A stretch of DNA of 64,000 bases, taken from Thalassia testudinum (taxonomy: Eukaryota; Streptophyta; Magnoliopsida; Alismatales; Hydrocharitaceae). Shown piece by piece: positions 20,651-32,596 of this stretch (the stretch's first letter is position 1; each line of letters begins with the position of its first letter). Under the pieces are notes generated by a model, which worked only from the letters and a program-made list of their open reading frames with translations, was not told the DNA's origin and made no database searches. Location: NCBI GenBank assembly GCA_037157565.1, contig JAZHRO010000013.1:33732501-33796500 (forward strand), in the 5' to 3' direction. The position numbers were made by a program, and so were the translations under genes.

Positions 20651-23580
20651 TCTTCAATTTACTATTTGAGTCCATTGACTCATTCCTTAAGCTTGAGATA
20701 ACGTTCGTCTAGCAATTCTCCTTCTACAGGAAGATGAAATAACATCTGATCATTCCCTCCTCTGATATCCAGCAAAAGAAAAGGAGCTTGAAGTACTATC
20801 TGCATGGTTTTGGGACCACTGCAAGATAATCACCATCTCAATGAGTCCATCGCCATTGACAAACACATTGGGTTCCATTATGGAACTTCATCTAGAAGAT
20901 GAATCGGAAATCACCCAAGGCTCTGGATGAATTAATGCAGAGGTTCGCACCCTTTGAAGTTGATGAAGAGGACAAGGCCATTAAACTAAATATCTAGAAC
21001 ACTTATCAAGGCAACAAGGGCCAGAAGGATCGGAAGCAGCAACAGGAGAGACAATCCTCTTCCTCTAATAAGCAGCAAAAAGAAAAAGCAGGGTCGCCTC
21101 GAGTATGACCCATTGCAAGGTTGCAGAAACCCTAGTAGCCAAGAGCAAGAAAAATCCCTGGATTCCTGACCCTTAGACCAAAAAAAAGAAGTCTAAACAA
21201 AACAACAAATACCGCAAGGCCGATGGGGAGGAAGGTCATGGCACCAACAAGGGTAGCAGCTTGCAATATTGAATCAGTGAGCTCCTAAAGTTTGAAGAGC
21301 ACGACATTGATCAACAATCGACCTCCTAACCCTCGGTCCCTCGTAACCACCTAAGCAACAGTAATTGCTACCAAAAAACTAGTACGTTAAGGCACAGAAT
21401 CATGAGGACCTCTACAAGTTCCACAACATCCCTCATAACAACGAGAACTACTACATCAAAGGGAACTATAAGTCCTCAAATTGTGGCTTCAAGTAGATCT
21501 TCACCATTCTGTCTCCTAGTAAGGAACCAGAACACCATGTTCACTAGTTCAGGATGAGTCCGATCCAAAGCTATTCCACGCTCTCTACTTCCCCACTCAA
21601 GATTCGAACCTATGCTGCGAGAAGTAAGCATGATTTGGCCTCAAAGCCCCCCTTTTCCCACAAGTGGCAGAGAGGCCTATTTTCAAGCTATGGGGCTTGA
21701 AAGCCAACCTTGTTCTTCAAAGACGAGGACTTAGTCCACATATGGGGCCCACCTAGACCCCCTAGTTGTTACATTGATTATAGCCAAGTGCTTTATTCCC
21801 TAGCTACTACTTGATGAGGATACGACCCTCAACATCATCTTCTATGTGGGTCAATGTCAGGCACAACTCCCTGCATCTACCATGAAGAGCTACAAAAGGG
21901 CCAGCATTGGATTCAAAGAGCACTAGACCCACCTCTTAACACCACCAACTTGCCCATTTCTCTGATAGATAGAAACAAGGTCCTAAACCAAGTCTCCACA
22001 AGTCGAGGAAACTTCATTCCCAACCCAACCTTATATTGTGCAATAATCATCTCCACTAGCTTTATTTTTCGACAAGGTGGATCCAAGTTCTGAAAAATCC
22101 CAGACAGGTATGCAATGCCACCCTTGGAAAGGTCAAGCAGTACTTGCAGAAGCCCCTGATCCTTTTGACTTTGAAACCAAATAAAGCCTCCTTCCTCTAC
22201 TTGGTCGCATCCCAAACTACACCAACACAATCCTAATCTTGAAGATAGGGTGGAAAAATAACCATCTAATACTTGAGAAACTAGTGCTCTCCGGCATCAT
22301 CACAGTTTGCAACAGCTACTAAAATAGTTAGTCGAGCGAAGTGAGTACAACAAAGCATTCTACTCCCAACTTCCCGTCAAAGGGTAAATGCTTGCAAATT
22401 TCATCGGTAAAATGGCACCATTTGTTTCTTCCACATCCATTCCATGGGAGATTCATGCCAACAATTCACACAAGACTAGAAATGATGACAGTGTAATCTG
22501 CAAAGAGTAGACAGCTACATGGAAAGGTACATCACTATAGTTTCAATTTTTGGCTACTCAACTTCACTGACAACATATCAAGGAAGAGGTCATGGAAGGG
22601 ACCACTGAAGGAGTTCCCCAGTCCAGGGGATCCAATATATCACCTTAGATCCCTTCCCAACAGAGATGGAGCTGGTTAACACTTCAGCATCAACTGCTTC
22701 ACCTTTTTCCACAGCTTCTTCCAACCATTGCAAATCAGGCTTTTAAGCTCTGTTGCCAGTCCTTGTCACCTGTGCACTGGGTGGCTACAAACAAGGTGGA
22801 TGGCACCAGCACTTGCTGTAGGTCTGAGTTAAAGGCTACTGTCACAGCTAACCAATCTTAAGATGAGTTCTCGCACTCAATGAAAGACTGTAACCACAGA
22901 TAAGAGTTAGTCAACATCCAACTTTGACAAACAAAGTCCAAAAGTTACCCTCATCTAAGTGCTCCAAACTCCATAAAAGGCCCATTCGGAAGGCCTAACT
23001 ACCCTGCAAATCTTCCTCTGTATAATGCCTCTTATTCATTTTTCAAGAGGCCTCACAGACAACTTCTTTCAGCGCACACTCTTTCTTTTCCAATAAAAGT
23101 CTCCACTCATGAAGGAAGCTGCGCGACCCCCTGTACTTCACCTAAAACCACTTCTTTTCACACCCCTTATTTCGATGAGGGTTTCCATTAGCTTTGTCCC
23201 CTGTTGGTGAGTGATCTGTACATATTAGAATCCTCCCAATACGACAAATTATGCGTCTACAAGATAACTTGACTACCACAGAATCACAGCAATAGCTCCA
23301 AGCAATGTAGCAATTAGTCCTAAAAAGTGTTAAGAGGTAGCTTCAACACATACTGGAGAAATTTGGCGTAGACCACTGGTCCTTTCACTAGCTCATCTAG
23401 CTGGGCTAACTCCTCCAAAAGGATGGGTTCCCCCATGTTCCATCTGAAATCCCTCTAGGCATCTTGCATGTTGGATTAATGGATTTAGATAAAATCGATG
23501 GCTAGTGCAAGCATGAGAACATGGAGGTAGGAATCTATAGTGGATGAATGAATCCAAAAACACATTGATTATCATTCCAC
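20651..23580. other. Degraded retroelement-like sequence, no assignable gene
   Basis: Plus-strand stretches around 20,880-21,560 read KALDELMQRFAPFEVDEEDK and lysine/glutamine-rich sequence reminiscent of a decayed gag or transposon-encoded protein, but with stops in every frame. From 21,600 to 23,580 I see only short ORFs without motifs. This lies in the PRMT7 intron. Confidence 0.4.
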
Positions 23581-23863
23581 TTTTTTAATTTTTATTTTAC
23601 TCATATTTTATTTATTATAGTTGCAGTTTTAATTTCCTAATATATACGATACTTAGAAAGACACTTGGAAACGGGTGTGTCATTTAGGAGGGTTAATTAG
23701 CTTATTTAAACCTTATCTCTTGTATTGGAGTCAGTCACTAATGAAATGAGTTATCCAAAATTAAGGATTACATTGTTCCACTCCTCCAGTGGATCTCTGA
23801 ATTTTCTCTCATTCCGTGAAAGCCAACAAAGTTTCGCCTTCTTTCATCTCCAACAACAACAAC

Positions 23864-24052
23864 ATGCCAATAGCCTTTATTATCACCCTCCTCCCCTTTA
23901 TCGTTCCTCTTGCCCCCGCTGCTGCAGAAACCTTCAGTGCAAGGGAGCTCCTCAAACAACACCAATGCCGATGGAGCGGTGTTCAAAAGAATAGTAGTAG
24001 CTCTTTACCTTGCAAAATGAGGATTCTTGCTATTAAGAGAAGAATCAAATGA
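23864..24052 (+). CDS. Possible small secreted peptide, unknown
   Basis: The ATG follows a CAACAACAACAAC leader, a favourable plant start context. The 62-residue product begins MPIAFIITLLPFIVPLAPAA, a good hydrophobic signal peptide with a likely cleavage after AAA. The presumed mature part is basic, with only two cysteines (QCRW and LPCK), and ends RRIK. A TATTTAAA lies about 160 bases upstream. I do not know the family. It may be the first exon of a gene fragment or a chance ORF inside the PRMT7 intron, where it would be transcribed antisense to PRMT7. Confidence 0.35.
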   Translation: MPIAFIITLLPFIVPLAPAAAETFSARELLKQHQCRWSGVQKNSSSSLPCKMRILAIKRRIK

Positions 24053-24381
24053 AGAGGAGGCAAGGGCTTCACTTGTTTCTAGTCCCCTCTTCAGCACTTT
24101 CAGAAACTATGCATGCAATTAGAATGAAGACAAAAAGCTCTACGTGCAAGAACTTGAATAATGGAGAGGTTTGTAGGTATTCCTCAAAAAAGGAATAGGC
24201 ATATGCCCACACGCCTCACCAATGAACACTATTGTCACGTGAGACATATACTGACATCCAAAACTACTGAAACCTTACAAGAAAATGGAGTGAGCATCAC
24301 GAGACAGGAGATGTTCCTGTACCTTCTTTCTCGTATGGTTCCTCCCCTGTCTGGCAAAATAGGCAAGGAGAAGAAATGGTA

Positions 24382-24475
24382 CCCAGCCCAGTGAGGCATA
24401 GAATACTGGTAGAGCATTGCTCCTGGGAGTTGGAGGTCCCGGATTCAAGCCTCCCAGATGTCAAGAAGAAGAAGA
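24382..24475 (+). mobile_element. Tiny tRNA-derived SINE with TSD
   Basis: A 94-bp unit with pol III-like A box (CTGGTAGAGCAT) and B box (GGATTCAAGCC) and an (AAG)n tail. It is bracketed by the 13-bp direct repeat AGAAGAAATGGTA at 24,369-24,381 and 24,476-24,488. The head resembles a tRNA (GGTAGAGCATTGCTC, GGTCCCGGATTCAAGCC) without the paired acceptor stem of a functional gene. It has almost no body beyond the tRNA part, which is unusually short for a SINE. Confidence 0.75.
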
Positions 24476-24488
24476 AGAAGAAATGGTA

Positions 24489-25600
24489 TCTAACTTTGTG
24501 CTTGGACATATGATAAATATAAGCCTTGACCCCATATCAAGCACATTGTCGATGGGAAAAAGACGAGTAGCAGGCATCAGCCACCACCCTATAGCCCTCA
24601 CATTGGAGACTGAATAGATGGGTCCTAAAACCCCGATTCATCTTCATGCAATGTTCTTGGAAGGAGCATTTAGCCAGCACCCAAAACCCTTTTTGGGAAT
24701 TAGCTCAGTGAATCTCAACCTCGAAAGTCTCTGACCAAGGACTCAAGGAACACTGAGCACAAAGTTCGGTCACTTGAGCATAACCCTCAATCCATCACGC
24801 ATTGAAGCCTTAGAATCAGACAAGTTCAATGAACTAACAACTCCCAACGTAAGAACATGGTTACTCTGTATCAGCTAAAGCTTCTGAGAAGCGGGCAAAT
24901 GATTGAGATCAGACTCTGGCTCCTTCCCAAAGGAATTGAATGCTAGCACAACCCATCTAAGGATCTTGATCACAGAACCTTCATACAGGATTTAGCTTAA
25001 TTAAGAATTCAAACTCCCCAAAGGAATAAAGCATTGCACCAGGAAGTGCCTCGGATTAGAATGAGCTAAGAGTTCAAGAACAACAGCTGGTAGATCATCA
25101 GATGCCTTGCAAAATGAACAGACTTTGGTGGAAGATCGCACCCGCCAACCTTGAAAAATGAAGCAACGCCAGTGCCTTATCCTATAACTTATCATTGTCC
25201 TCACATGGAAGTGGAACGATGTATCCACCTAGATTCCAAGAACTTGCATAAAAACACAATTGATTTTATCCCCTTCCCTCCTTGTAGGTCTGGCATGGAC
25301 CAATATAAAAAAGGCCATCTGAGCACCTTGTGAAGGCATCCCATTCCGAGCAGTCTAGCCCAAACGTTCAACTTCATAGAACACACGAGATATCCATCTC
25401 CCTAGACATAGCATTGTTTCCTCAAGTGTGAACCCAGTCACGATTGCCTGTCTTTTGCATGATTGCCTACTATCTCCACCGCTTTTTCCCTCTCTAATCC
25501 CGCATCAGAGCGCGAAGTTTATGGGATTTTGGTGGTGATTCATTCAGACAGACTGAGGAACCATCAGCATCCATGCCATGCAAAAAGTGCGCCTACGTGA
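24489..25600. other. No gene seen in this intron segment
   Basis: Only short unrelated ORFs and no motif that I can name. It lies between the SINE and PRMT7 exon 1. Confidence 0.5.
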
Positions 25601-25750
25601 ATGCTGATGTCAATACCAAAGGGGAGGCAAAGTGTACCATAAGTGTGGAGGTGTGCCCTCATGCCACATGCAACTTTCTTTCCATTTCGTTTTACTAGAA
25701 GAAGCAAGAGGCAGTATCCACCACGGGAAGAGATCCAGCGTCATACTTAC

Positions 25751-26380
25751 CAACACGTCCGCCCGGGAATCGACGTCAACCCCCACGACGGCATCGTCGG
25801 ACCTCTTGGGAACGACCCTCACCCTCCCCTCCATCCCGTTCGCTCGCAGCACCTTCCTCATCAGCTTCACCATCGGCAGGTATGACTCGAAGGCGGTCAC
25901 CTTCCCCCCGCGCTCGGCCCCCATCGCCCGCGCTGCCATCATCGACAGCAGCCCCGTCCCCGCCCTGCCCATCCACAGGATCCAACGACACTTATACCAA
26001 AACCGTATCGACGGGATCGAGGCAAGAGGGTACCCGATGTCGACAACGTTGCAGGGCCCGGTGATGGTGCTCCGGATGGCGCGGTGGAAGGCGGCGTTGC
26101 GGCGGGAATCGTTGAGCATGTCGAGGTAGGAGGTGGAGGAGAGGAGGGGCCCGGCAGGGTTCGGCGCGGGTTCGCCCCCGTCGCGGTCCTCGACGACGAC
26201 CCACTCGGAGGTGCCTGTGAGGGGGTCGAGGCGCAACTGGAAGGCCCGCTGGGACATGCCGCGATGGTGTAGGGGTTGGGGCGGCGGCGGGGAGGGGAGG
26301 AAGGTGGGGAGTGGGGTAGTGGGGAAGGTGGGAGTGACGAGGAGTGGTGGTCTTGCTGGGAGGAATGCCCTTCTTCTCAT
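25751..26380 (-). CDS. PRMT7: PRMT7 exon 1 (two coding parts around a mini-intron): arginine methyltransferase N-terminus
   Basis: PRMT7 (Arabidopsis PRMT1.6 group) transfers methyl groups from S-adenosylmethionine to protein arginines. Coding parts are 26,380-26,034 and 25,964-25,751. Family blocks in order: MSQRAFQLRLDPLTG, SYLDMLNDSRRN, motif I VVDIGAGTGLLSMMAARAMG (formed only after removing 69 bp), FESYLPMVKLMRKVL with the ribose-binding glutamate, KRSDD and DSRADVL at the donor GTAAGT. The first ATG adds a 41-residue proline-rich leader; the ATG at 26,257 gives the usual MSQRAF start, so either a targeting leader or a downstream start is possible. No stop interrupts it. GC is far above the surroundings, as in many monocot first exons. 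It faces away from HINT4 at 60,927. Confidence 0.9.
25965..26033 (-). other. PRMT7: In-frame 69-bp mini-intron in PRMT7 exon 1
   Basis: On the minus strand GTACCC...GGGCAG interrupts the codons for the SAM-binding glycine loop. Removing exactly 69 bases joins GACATCGG to GGCGGGGACG and restores DIGAGTG. The length is a multiple of three and has no stop, so without splicing 23 extra residues would enter motif I. Confidence 0.85.
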
Positions 26381-26890
26381 GGAGGCTCCGCCGCTCCGAG
26401 GTTTTCAGGTTACTGGCGAAGTGCGACGTTGAAACAACCCTGGTACCCTCCGCCGGCGGGAACTCTCTTTACATTTTAGATAAGGATTTTCCTTTCAACT
26501 CGGATGTACATTATACACACGGAATATACAAAAAAAAAAAAAGGTATGTAACGACGTAGTATAAAACAAAAATTATTTTTATCCCTGCATTTGTGAGAAT
26601 GTAAAAGTCAAATAATCAGTATATTGACGTAGAAATGTAAAAATTAATTACTACATAAGTGTAAAATTTAATGATATAAAAGTTTAATATAATTTTCAAT
26701 CGATGTATGTTAACTTTCAATTAGTAAAAAATTAATATAACGTATGTTATAAAATGTATTGTATAATGTATCTTGATTTTTTATCAATGAAGAAAAAGAA
26801 ACACTCATCTTACCTTTCGATAAATAAAAAATCAATGTACCGTATGAAAGAGCGATCTTCGTTTTCGTTGAAAACTTTAATATAAAATGA
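26381..26890. promoter_or_regulatory. PRMT7 upstream region
   Basis: This is the sequence just upstream of the PRMT7 start. The first hundred bases are GC-rich (CCGCCGGCGGG context). Beyond about 26,470 it becomes strongly AT-rich. No TATA box at a clear distance was identified. It ends where a Gypsy-LTR-like stretch begins. Confidence 0.4.
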
Positions 26891-28460
26891 TGTGCCGTTA
26901 TATTTAATCGCGTGGTAGAAAATCACTTTTCAAAACATTTAAATTTTCAAAACTAACCACGAAGAGTTAGGTCGTCTCCACAGGGAGGAATTAGCTAATT
27001 AAAAATAATGAGTAATAATGCATAAAGGAATTTGGAATATTAATAGAGGTGCATACTAACTAGTACTCTCATTTCCATCACAAATTCTCAATATAGATAA
27101 TTAATCAAGAAGATGAGGGTGCACAAGCAAAATTGCCACAATATAATATTCTAAATAATGATCTTGGAAATAGCAAACAATGTTAATATTAATCTCCTAA
27201 CTAATGACACTATAATCAATATCTCATATTGTATGTAATTCATAAGGAGAAATCAATTATATGTAATTCCAAATTAAGCAAGGGGTGTCCATGCAAATTG
27301 TGTTGTAATATATTAATTCAGAAAATAAATGAACAGTAACTTTGGCAATGGCATTTTCCGTAATTTTTAATTGTGGAGGAAACAGAGCATTTGCTATCTC
27401 CTTCTCGCGAAAGAGACAGAGCACCGGCGGTCTGTGGATTCGCTAGGGAGGTTGCCGAGGATGAGACCTATCCGATGGAAGCGGCGGCGTCGACGAAGAT
27501 GACCGAAGGAGGCCAGCCGGCGGAGGAGATGAGGACCGGAGGAGGCTGTTGCTGCCACTGCCACGCGTGCTGCAGATGGCGAAGGCGCGCAGCGCCTTTA
27601 GGCGCGGCTGGAGGGAGGCGAATGGGCGTACGCCTGCAGCAGGAAGGAGGGCGCGGTGCAGTGTCTGTGGGCGCTTGCGGGTTGAGGCGCGGTGCAGCGC
27701 CTGCAGTAGGGGGTGTGCCTGCGAAGCGACGCTGGAGGGTGAGGCGATCTGCAGACGCGCGTGGGCGATGTGCGCCTGCAGAAGGGGTACGCGTGAGGCA
27801 GAGCGGTGGTGAAGGAGCGGGTGCCAGCTGAAGGAAGGCGCTGGCGTGCGGGCGCTGTGCAGAGGTGCGGGCAGATGATTGCAGGCGCTTGCAAGGGCGC
27901 GCGCTTGCAGGGAGGCATTAGAGGGTGTGGTTGAAGCGCGCGGTTGGGAGCCTGCTGATGGGCGTGCGCAAGGTGGTGTGCTGAAGGAGGTGGGGTTTAA
28001 GGCGCGCGGTTGCGGTGCAGGCTGCGGAGAGATTGGAGCGCACGTGGTGGTAGTGAAGAAAAAGTGCACGCTTGAGTTGTTCCCCACAAGGGGGAAGATG
28101 GATGGCCTCTCCTTTCTCCGCCTTGCCCTTTTAATTCATCCTCATTTGCACCTGTGAGAGTTAAGGGATTTTCAAATCCCTTAACTATTTCTGGCCGGCG
28201 GCTGTTGAAGGTTCCTGGAGGATAGGGAAAAGAATAGCCACCGGTTATTTGAAAGGGTAATTTACCCTTTCCTCCTCATTCATTTGCCAATTGTTTTTCC
28301 TGCACATAAAAAGAACATATTAAGTTATAGAATAGATGTAAACCTAAGTCATGATGCATGCAAACATTCTATAACTTAATATAGTTATTAACAAACCTAA
28401 AAGATACAATTAAAGTTACTTAGGCGTAATATTAGTCCATTAAAATGGACTCATCATCGT
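26891..28460 (-). mobile_element. Probable diverged Gypsy LTR
   Basis: The order of landmarks parallels the Athila LTRs at 33,935 and 43,594: TGTGC start, GTCGTCTCCACAGGGAGG, a GC-rich block (27,373-28,100), then ATGATGCATGCAA and ATTCTATAACTT near the end. Identity is low and no TSD was found. The GC-rich block yields long ORFs on both strands (up to 214 codons) with alanine, arginine and proline bias; I consider them non-coding. Small inverted repeats occur at 28,158-28,187 and 28,318-28,383. Confidence 0.45.
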
Positions 28461-30949
28461 ACATTGTAAAATACATTGTCTGGTATATCTTGGTCTTCAA
28501 TCGATGAAATAAAAAACATCAATCAGAAATCAAAACATACCGTACGTTACAAAATGTATTACTCAGTACATTTTCAATTCCAATTGGTATCTTAGATTAG
28601 ATTTATACTGTCTAATTTTGCAAATGTATTATTTCATATTCTCGTGGAAATATGCTAAATATTCATCTCCAATAAGACAGGATAAGATGAGGAGGTAGAT
28701 GAAAAATGAAATTTGAAATGAACATACGTGTTAAATAATATATCAAAAAAATAAAATAAGAGAAAAAAATGAGTGATAGGGAGTGAGCATATGTCAAAAA
28801 GGAGAGAGAGAAAAGGTAAAATAGAGAGCTGCTGAATCAAAATAAATTTAAAAAACTAACGATGGTGGCAAAGTAAAATTTTCTTAAAAAAATAATTACT
28901 ACGATAAAGTTTCAACCACAAATTATTCTACACTCAAAATCAATGATATTATAAAAGTGTTAACATTTTTTAAACAATTAATTGCTTGCCAGTTTTTCCA
29001 AAATTTTCATATCAAATGTGTTAATGTACGCAATCAACCAATGGTGGTCAAAATAATTTCTAATTGAATAAAATGTCACATTTGGTCAAAAAAAGTGCAA
29101 CTAAAGATACAAACCAAGAGAAGGAGCACGCATGCAACTTCAAGTCGTGAAAAGCTACATCCTACATGACTTTCACATAGATTAAATGGGACTCACAAAA
29201 GCTTATATAGAAAGATCTCCAAGTAAGAACTTTTTCAAGAAACACCTACATGCGAGCATACAACATAAGAGAGGAGCACAAGTTAAGGTGACAATGTTTC
29301 AAAATGTAAGATGAGAAATCTCAATATGGGTATTTTTTTTATAGATCTCCATTTTAAGTATTACTCCTTTTGTACTTTTATGTCACCACATGGGTCAAAT
29401 AATAAATATTCTTTTTAAGGTAATCTATGTGTTACTGATGAATTCATTAGTTGTGAAATGTCATTTACTCTATACATGTTATCAATATCTGTATGTATGA
29501 TTAATTCGTAAAAAAACAATTTACTCCTTTTCTTTTCTTTTGAATCTAGGGAATATATGAAATATAACTAACCAAAAAAAAATGTAAAAATGTGGGGCAA
29601 ACATCACTAATCAGACAAAAGACAAGGAAAGATTGAGTTGGAGTGTCAATCAATTCATAGTTCTTTCACTTCCATTCACATAGCAAAGAAAGCGGACAAT
29701 ATCAACATAGGCAGTTAGCTAAGCAAGCGAGGGAGGATCTTGGCCCCCATATCCCCTTGACCAAAACTTCCACCCTACAAGAAGAAGGAATAGAATAGGA
29801 GATAGGTCACTAGAACAAAGATGATCATCTCCACCTTCACCCATCATTAGAAAAAAAAGTATCTCTTTTTATAAGAACATGGTAAACCAAAAACTCTCAT
29901 ATTCACAATTCTTCATCCATTGAACATAACATGCAAGACTTTTCCATTCTTATGTGAGGTCGAAAAGTGTACTGGCAACAAGTCAATGTGAAGTGATTCA
30001 TCATGCTCAAACATGAATCAATCAATAGTTTATAAATCATCAAATTCCCACAAATGAAATGAGAAGTGTGTCCATGTAAACAATAAAAACCACACAAACA
30101 ACAATGCTCCTCCCCCACGTGGAGTTTGAAACACAAAGACAATCATTGATTGAATTATATCTTATTCGTATTACTTAACCAGCTCTATAAAAATGAGTAT
30201 TTTCTCAACAAGGCTATATTGACACAAAGTACATCTCAAAATACATCTACATTGATGAAATCCCACCATGTGTTGACCCTACCGAGAGTCCCCTTTGTAA
30301 ATGTTCCATCCTTTTGCTGAAATGCATCAACACAAGGTGATATTGCAACCCTACTTCGAGCAGCTTCTATATGTTGCCAATCCCAGTGCTACTACTCATT
30401 ATTGCTCTTACTACCGATGCTATTGGTTGCTCAATCTTATTGGCTTGCACTCCAACAACAAGTTTAGATCTTTGTTTGAATCTCCAAATCTCCAACTCTA
30501 TCCTCTTCTCGAGCTTCTCCATATGTTGAGAAGGTATATCATTAATCTGCTAAAGTCGAATTTAAAAACTTACATTGTAGTATAGTTGACAATAACGAAA
30601 TCAGCACTTAAATTTTTAATCTCCAATTAAAAGTAATCCAAAGTTGTCTCTATGAGCAATTAAGGGTGTCAATACCGCCATCCAATCTATTTATAAATGT
30701 TTTTTGTGAACTTGTAATACAAGATAAGTTTCCTAAATTACACATGTTCAATTTTTACACTTGGCTCTACATATAAAGATATTAAATACAAACTCAAGAG
30801 AAGGGGATGAATAATTATTTAATGCTCAATAAAATAGAATAATCAAGTCTTAATGAGGTTAAGCACTAAATAATCATTAACAGTAATGTTTGAACATGTT
30901 ATAGCAATGAAAACCCCTTCAAAAACAAATCTTGAATCAATTTGATCAA
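28461..30949. other. AT-rich intergenic DNA, no gene seen
   Basis: Long AT-rich stretch with short ORFs (longest 94 codons at 30,301-30,585) lacking motifs. I see no transposon domain and no RNA gene. Confidence 0.5.
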
Positions 30950-32400
30950 GATTGCAAATCAGCCCTTGAATGCTCCGATTAGGTCCCTACGACCTTGCTT
31001 TTACGTCCCAAAAAAAGTATTTTCTTCACATTCAAACCCCTTCCCTTCTTCTCTTCTCCTTTGTTGCTTATAGCGGTTGCCAGAGCTTGACCGAAGTCGA
31101 GCGTCGGTGGCCATGGGGCTCCGGCGAACAGCGGAGGGGTGTCGCCTGAGGATAGGCGACTTGGTGGCAGTGTTGAATCGATGGTCAGCAGCTAGGAAAG
31201 CAGCGAACAATGCTACCAAAGTTGTGGTCGACAGCGAAGCTCTAGCGACACTTAACAACACGAATATGGGCCATTTGACCCTCGTTAGATTCCCAGAAGC
31301 TCCGACGTCATGCGCCAGAGCAAACCCTAAGGTTATGGGCAGTGCCGATGGTTGATGAGAGCTCGCAAAGGAGCTCATCGCTGACGTCGATGATGGTGTG
31401 ATGAGGATGGGCAAGGGATGGTCAAATGGAGCTCTAAAGCTCCAGAAATGCAATTGGCACCTAGATCTACTAAATCCCTAATCTAATTTGTGAAATGGGG
31501 AGTAGAATTACCCGCCAAATGCGAGGAAGGAGGTCATCGGAATCGCGGAGGGAGAAGCTCAAAACTTGCGTGAAGCTCGAGTGGACAACGGTGGAGAAGA
31601 GCCCTCAACTAATTTCGTTGGAGGATTGGCGGATGAAGACGACAAAGGAGCTTCGAGGTGCTTCAATGGTGTGTGAAGGAAGGGGGAGAGGAAGTGATTT
31701 CACGCCCAATTTTTTGCATACTAAATCACAACGATGCTTTATAGATGAGGAATCGCGCGATTTCAGGTGAGAACATGACCCAATTTCTACCAACTTGAAG
31801 CATTAAGTTCTCGCGAACTTTGACCGGGAATTGAGATTTCCATGGTTGGAGAGATTAGTTGAAACATGCATCATTCAATGCGAAATTAGTTGAAGAACAG
31901 ATGAACTAATTTTGGTGAGCAATGGCCTCTTGAACCGGGAGTAAATCTCCTCTAAAACTCGCCTGTTGGCCAAGGGTTGAGTTTCTTCGAGCTTGTAGGG
32001 GAAGGAGAAGGGCGACGTCATCATGACGTCGATTAGGGGGCCAAGATGAAAGAAATCAAACTAGATTGTAATCATTCAAAAATTAAGTACCAAAATGCAA
32101 ATTACGTGAATATGAAGTTCAAATGAGTCCAAATTTTTATGGTAACCTAATTTATACCTAAGGAATTTAATGATGACTTAAATTTTGGATTTTGATGAAA
32201 TGTGATCTGTCAATTTACATTTTAACATAAAATGTATCAAATACCCGGTTAGGTCTCTATTTAAGGTCAAAATAAGTTTCTTTTATCAAATTGATTACTC
32301 TAAACCTTATGAAATATTTTAAAATGATTTTTAGAAGTTTAGATTATCTTTATTTCCATTAGAACCTGTTTAAGTGAAGTAGGGCTGAAAGTAGGATCTT
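30950..32400. mobile_element. Possible LTR or retroelement leader, unclassified
   Basis: A GC-richer block at 31,060-31,460 and 31,900-32,040 within AT-rich DNA, with phrases such as CTTGACCGAAGTCGAGCG, resembles long Gypsy LTR transcribed regions. No second copy, PBS or coding domain was found, so this is only a suggestion. Confidence 0.25.
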
Positions 32401-32440
32401 TAATTAAGAAATAATGTCTAAATTGAATGGAAATCCTATA

Positions 32441-32596
32441 TGTTGTCATATGATTTTTATTTCTATTTTCTTTATTGTACAACTATTGGGTTTGGTTTGC
32501 TCCTTAGGGGCATTTATATTTTTCCACCCTTTCGGTCTCTCTCTATATAAGAGATCCTTCGGGTTTCTAATAAGAATTGAATCATTTCAACCAATT
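32441..32596 (+). repeat. Copia-D 5' LTR
   Basis: 156 bp, TATA region CTATATAAGAGATCC near 32,542. It is followed by the primer-binding site TGATATTAGAGC at 32,597-32,608 (TGGTATCAGAGC with two changes). Confidence 0.83.

Larger units (their letters stand above)
14006..25750 (-). other. PRMT7: PRMT7 intron of 11.7 kb between exons 1 and 2
   Basis: It is bounded by a GTAAGT donor at 25,750 (minus) and a TGCAG acceptor ending at 14,006. Most of it is transposon sequence: a LINE split by a Copia, a TRIM nested in that Copia, decayed retroelement sequence and a SINE. It also contains two small ORFs of unknown nature (14,709-14,894 minus; 23,864-24,052 plus). At least 14,006-14,708 shows no other feature. 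Confidence 0.85.

Noticed and set aside
24382..24475. Functional tRNA gene
   Set aside because: The acceptor stem does not pair, an (AAG)n tail replaces the terminator and the unit has a TSD, so it is a SINE.
26133..26432. Plus-strand ORF of 99 codons overlapping PRMT7
   Set aside because: Shadow of PRMT7 exon 1, which has clear family motifs on the minus strand.
27373..28087. Long ORFs on both strands (152 codons plus, 214 codons minus) in GC-rich sequence
   Set aside because: Low complexity, Ala/Arg/Pro/Ser-rich, overlapping in opposite frames, no domain; best explained by lack of AT-rich stops in an LTR-like GC-rich block.
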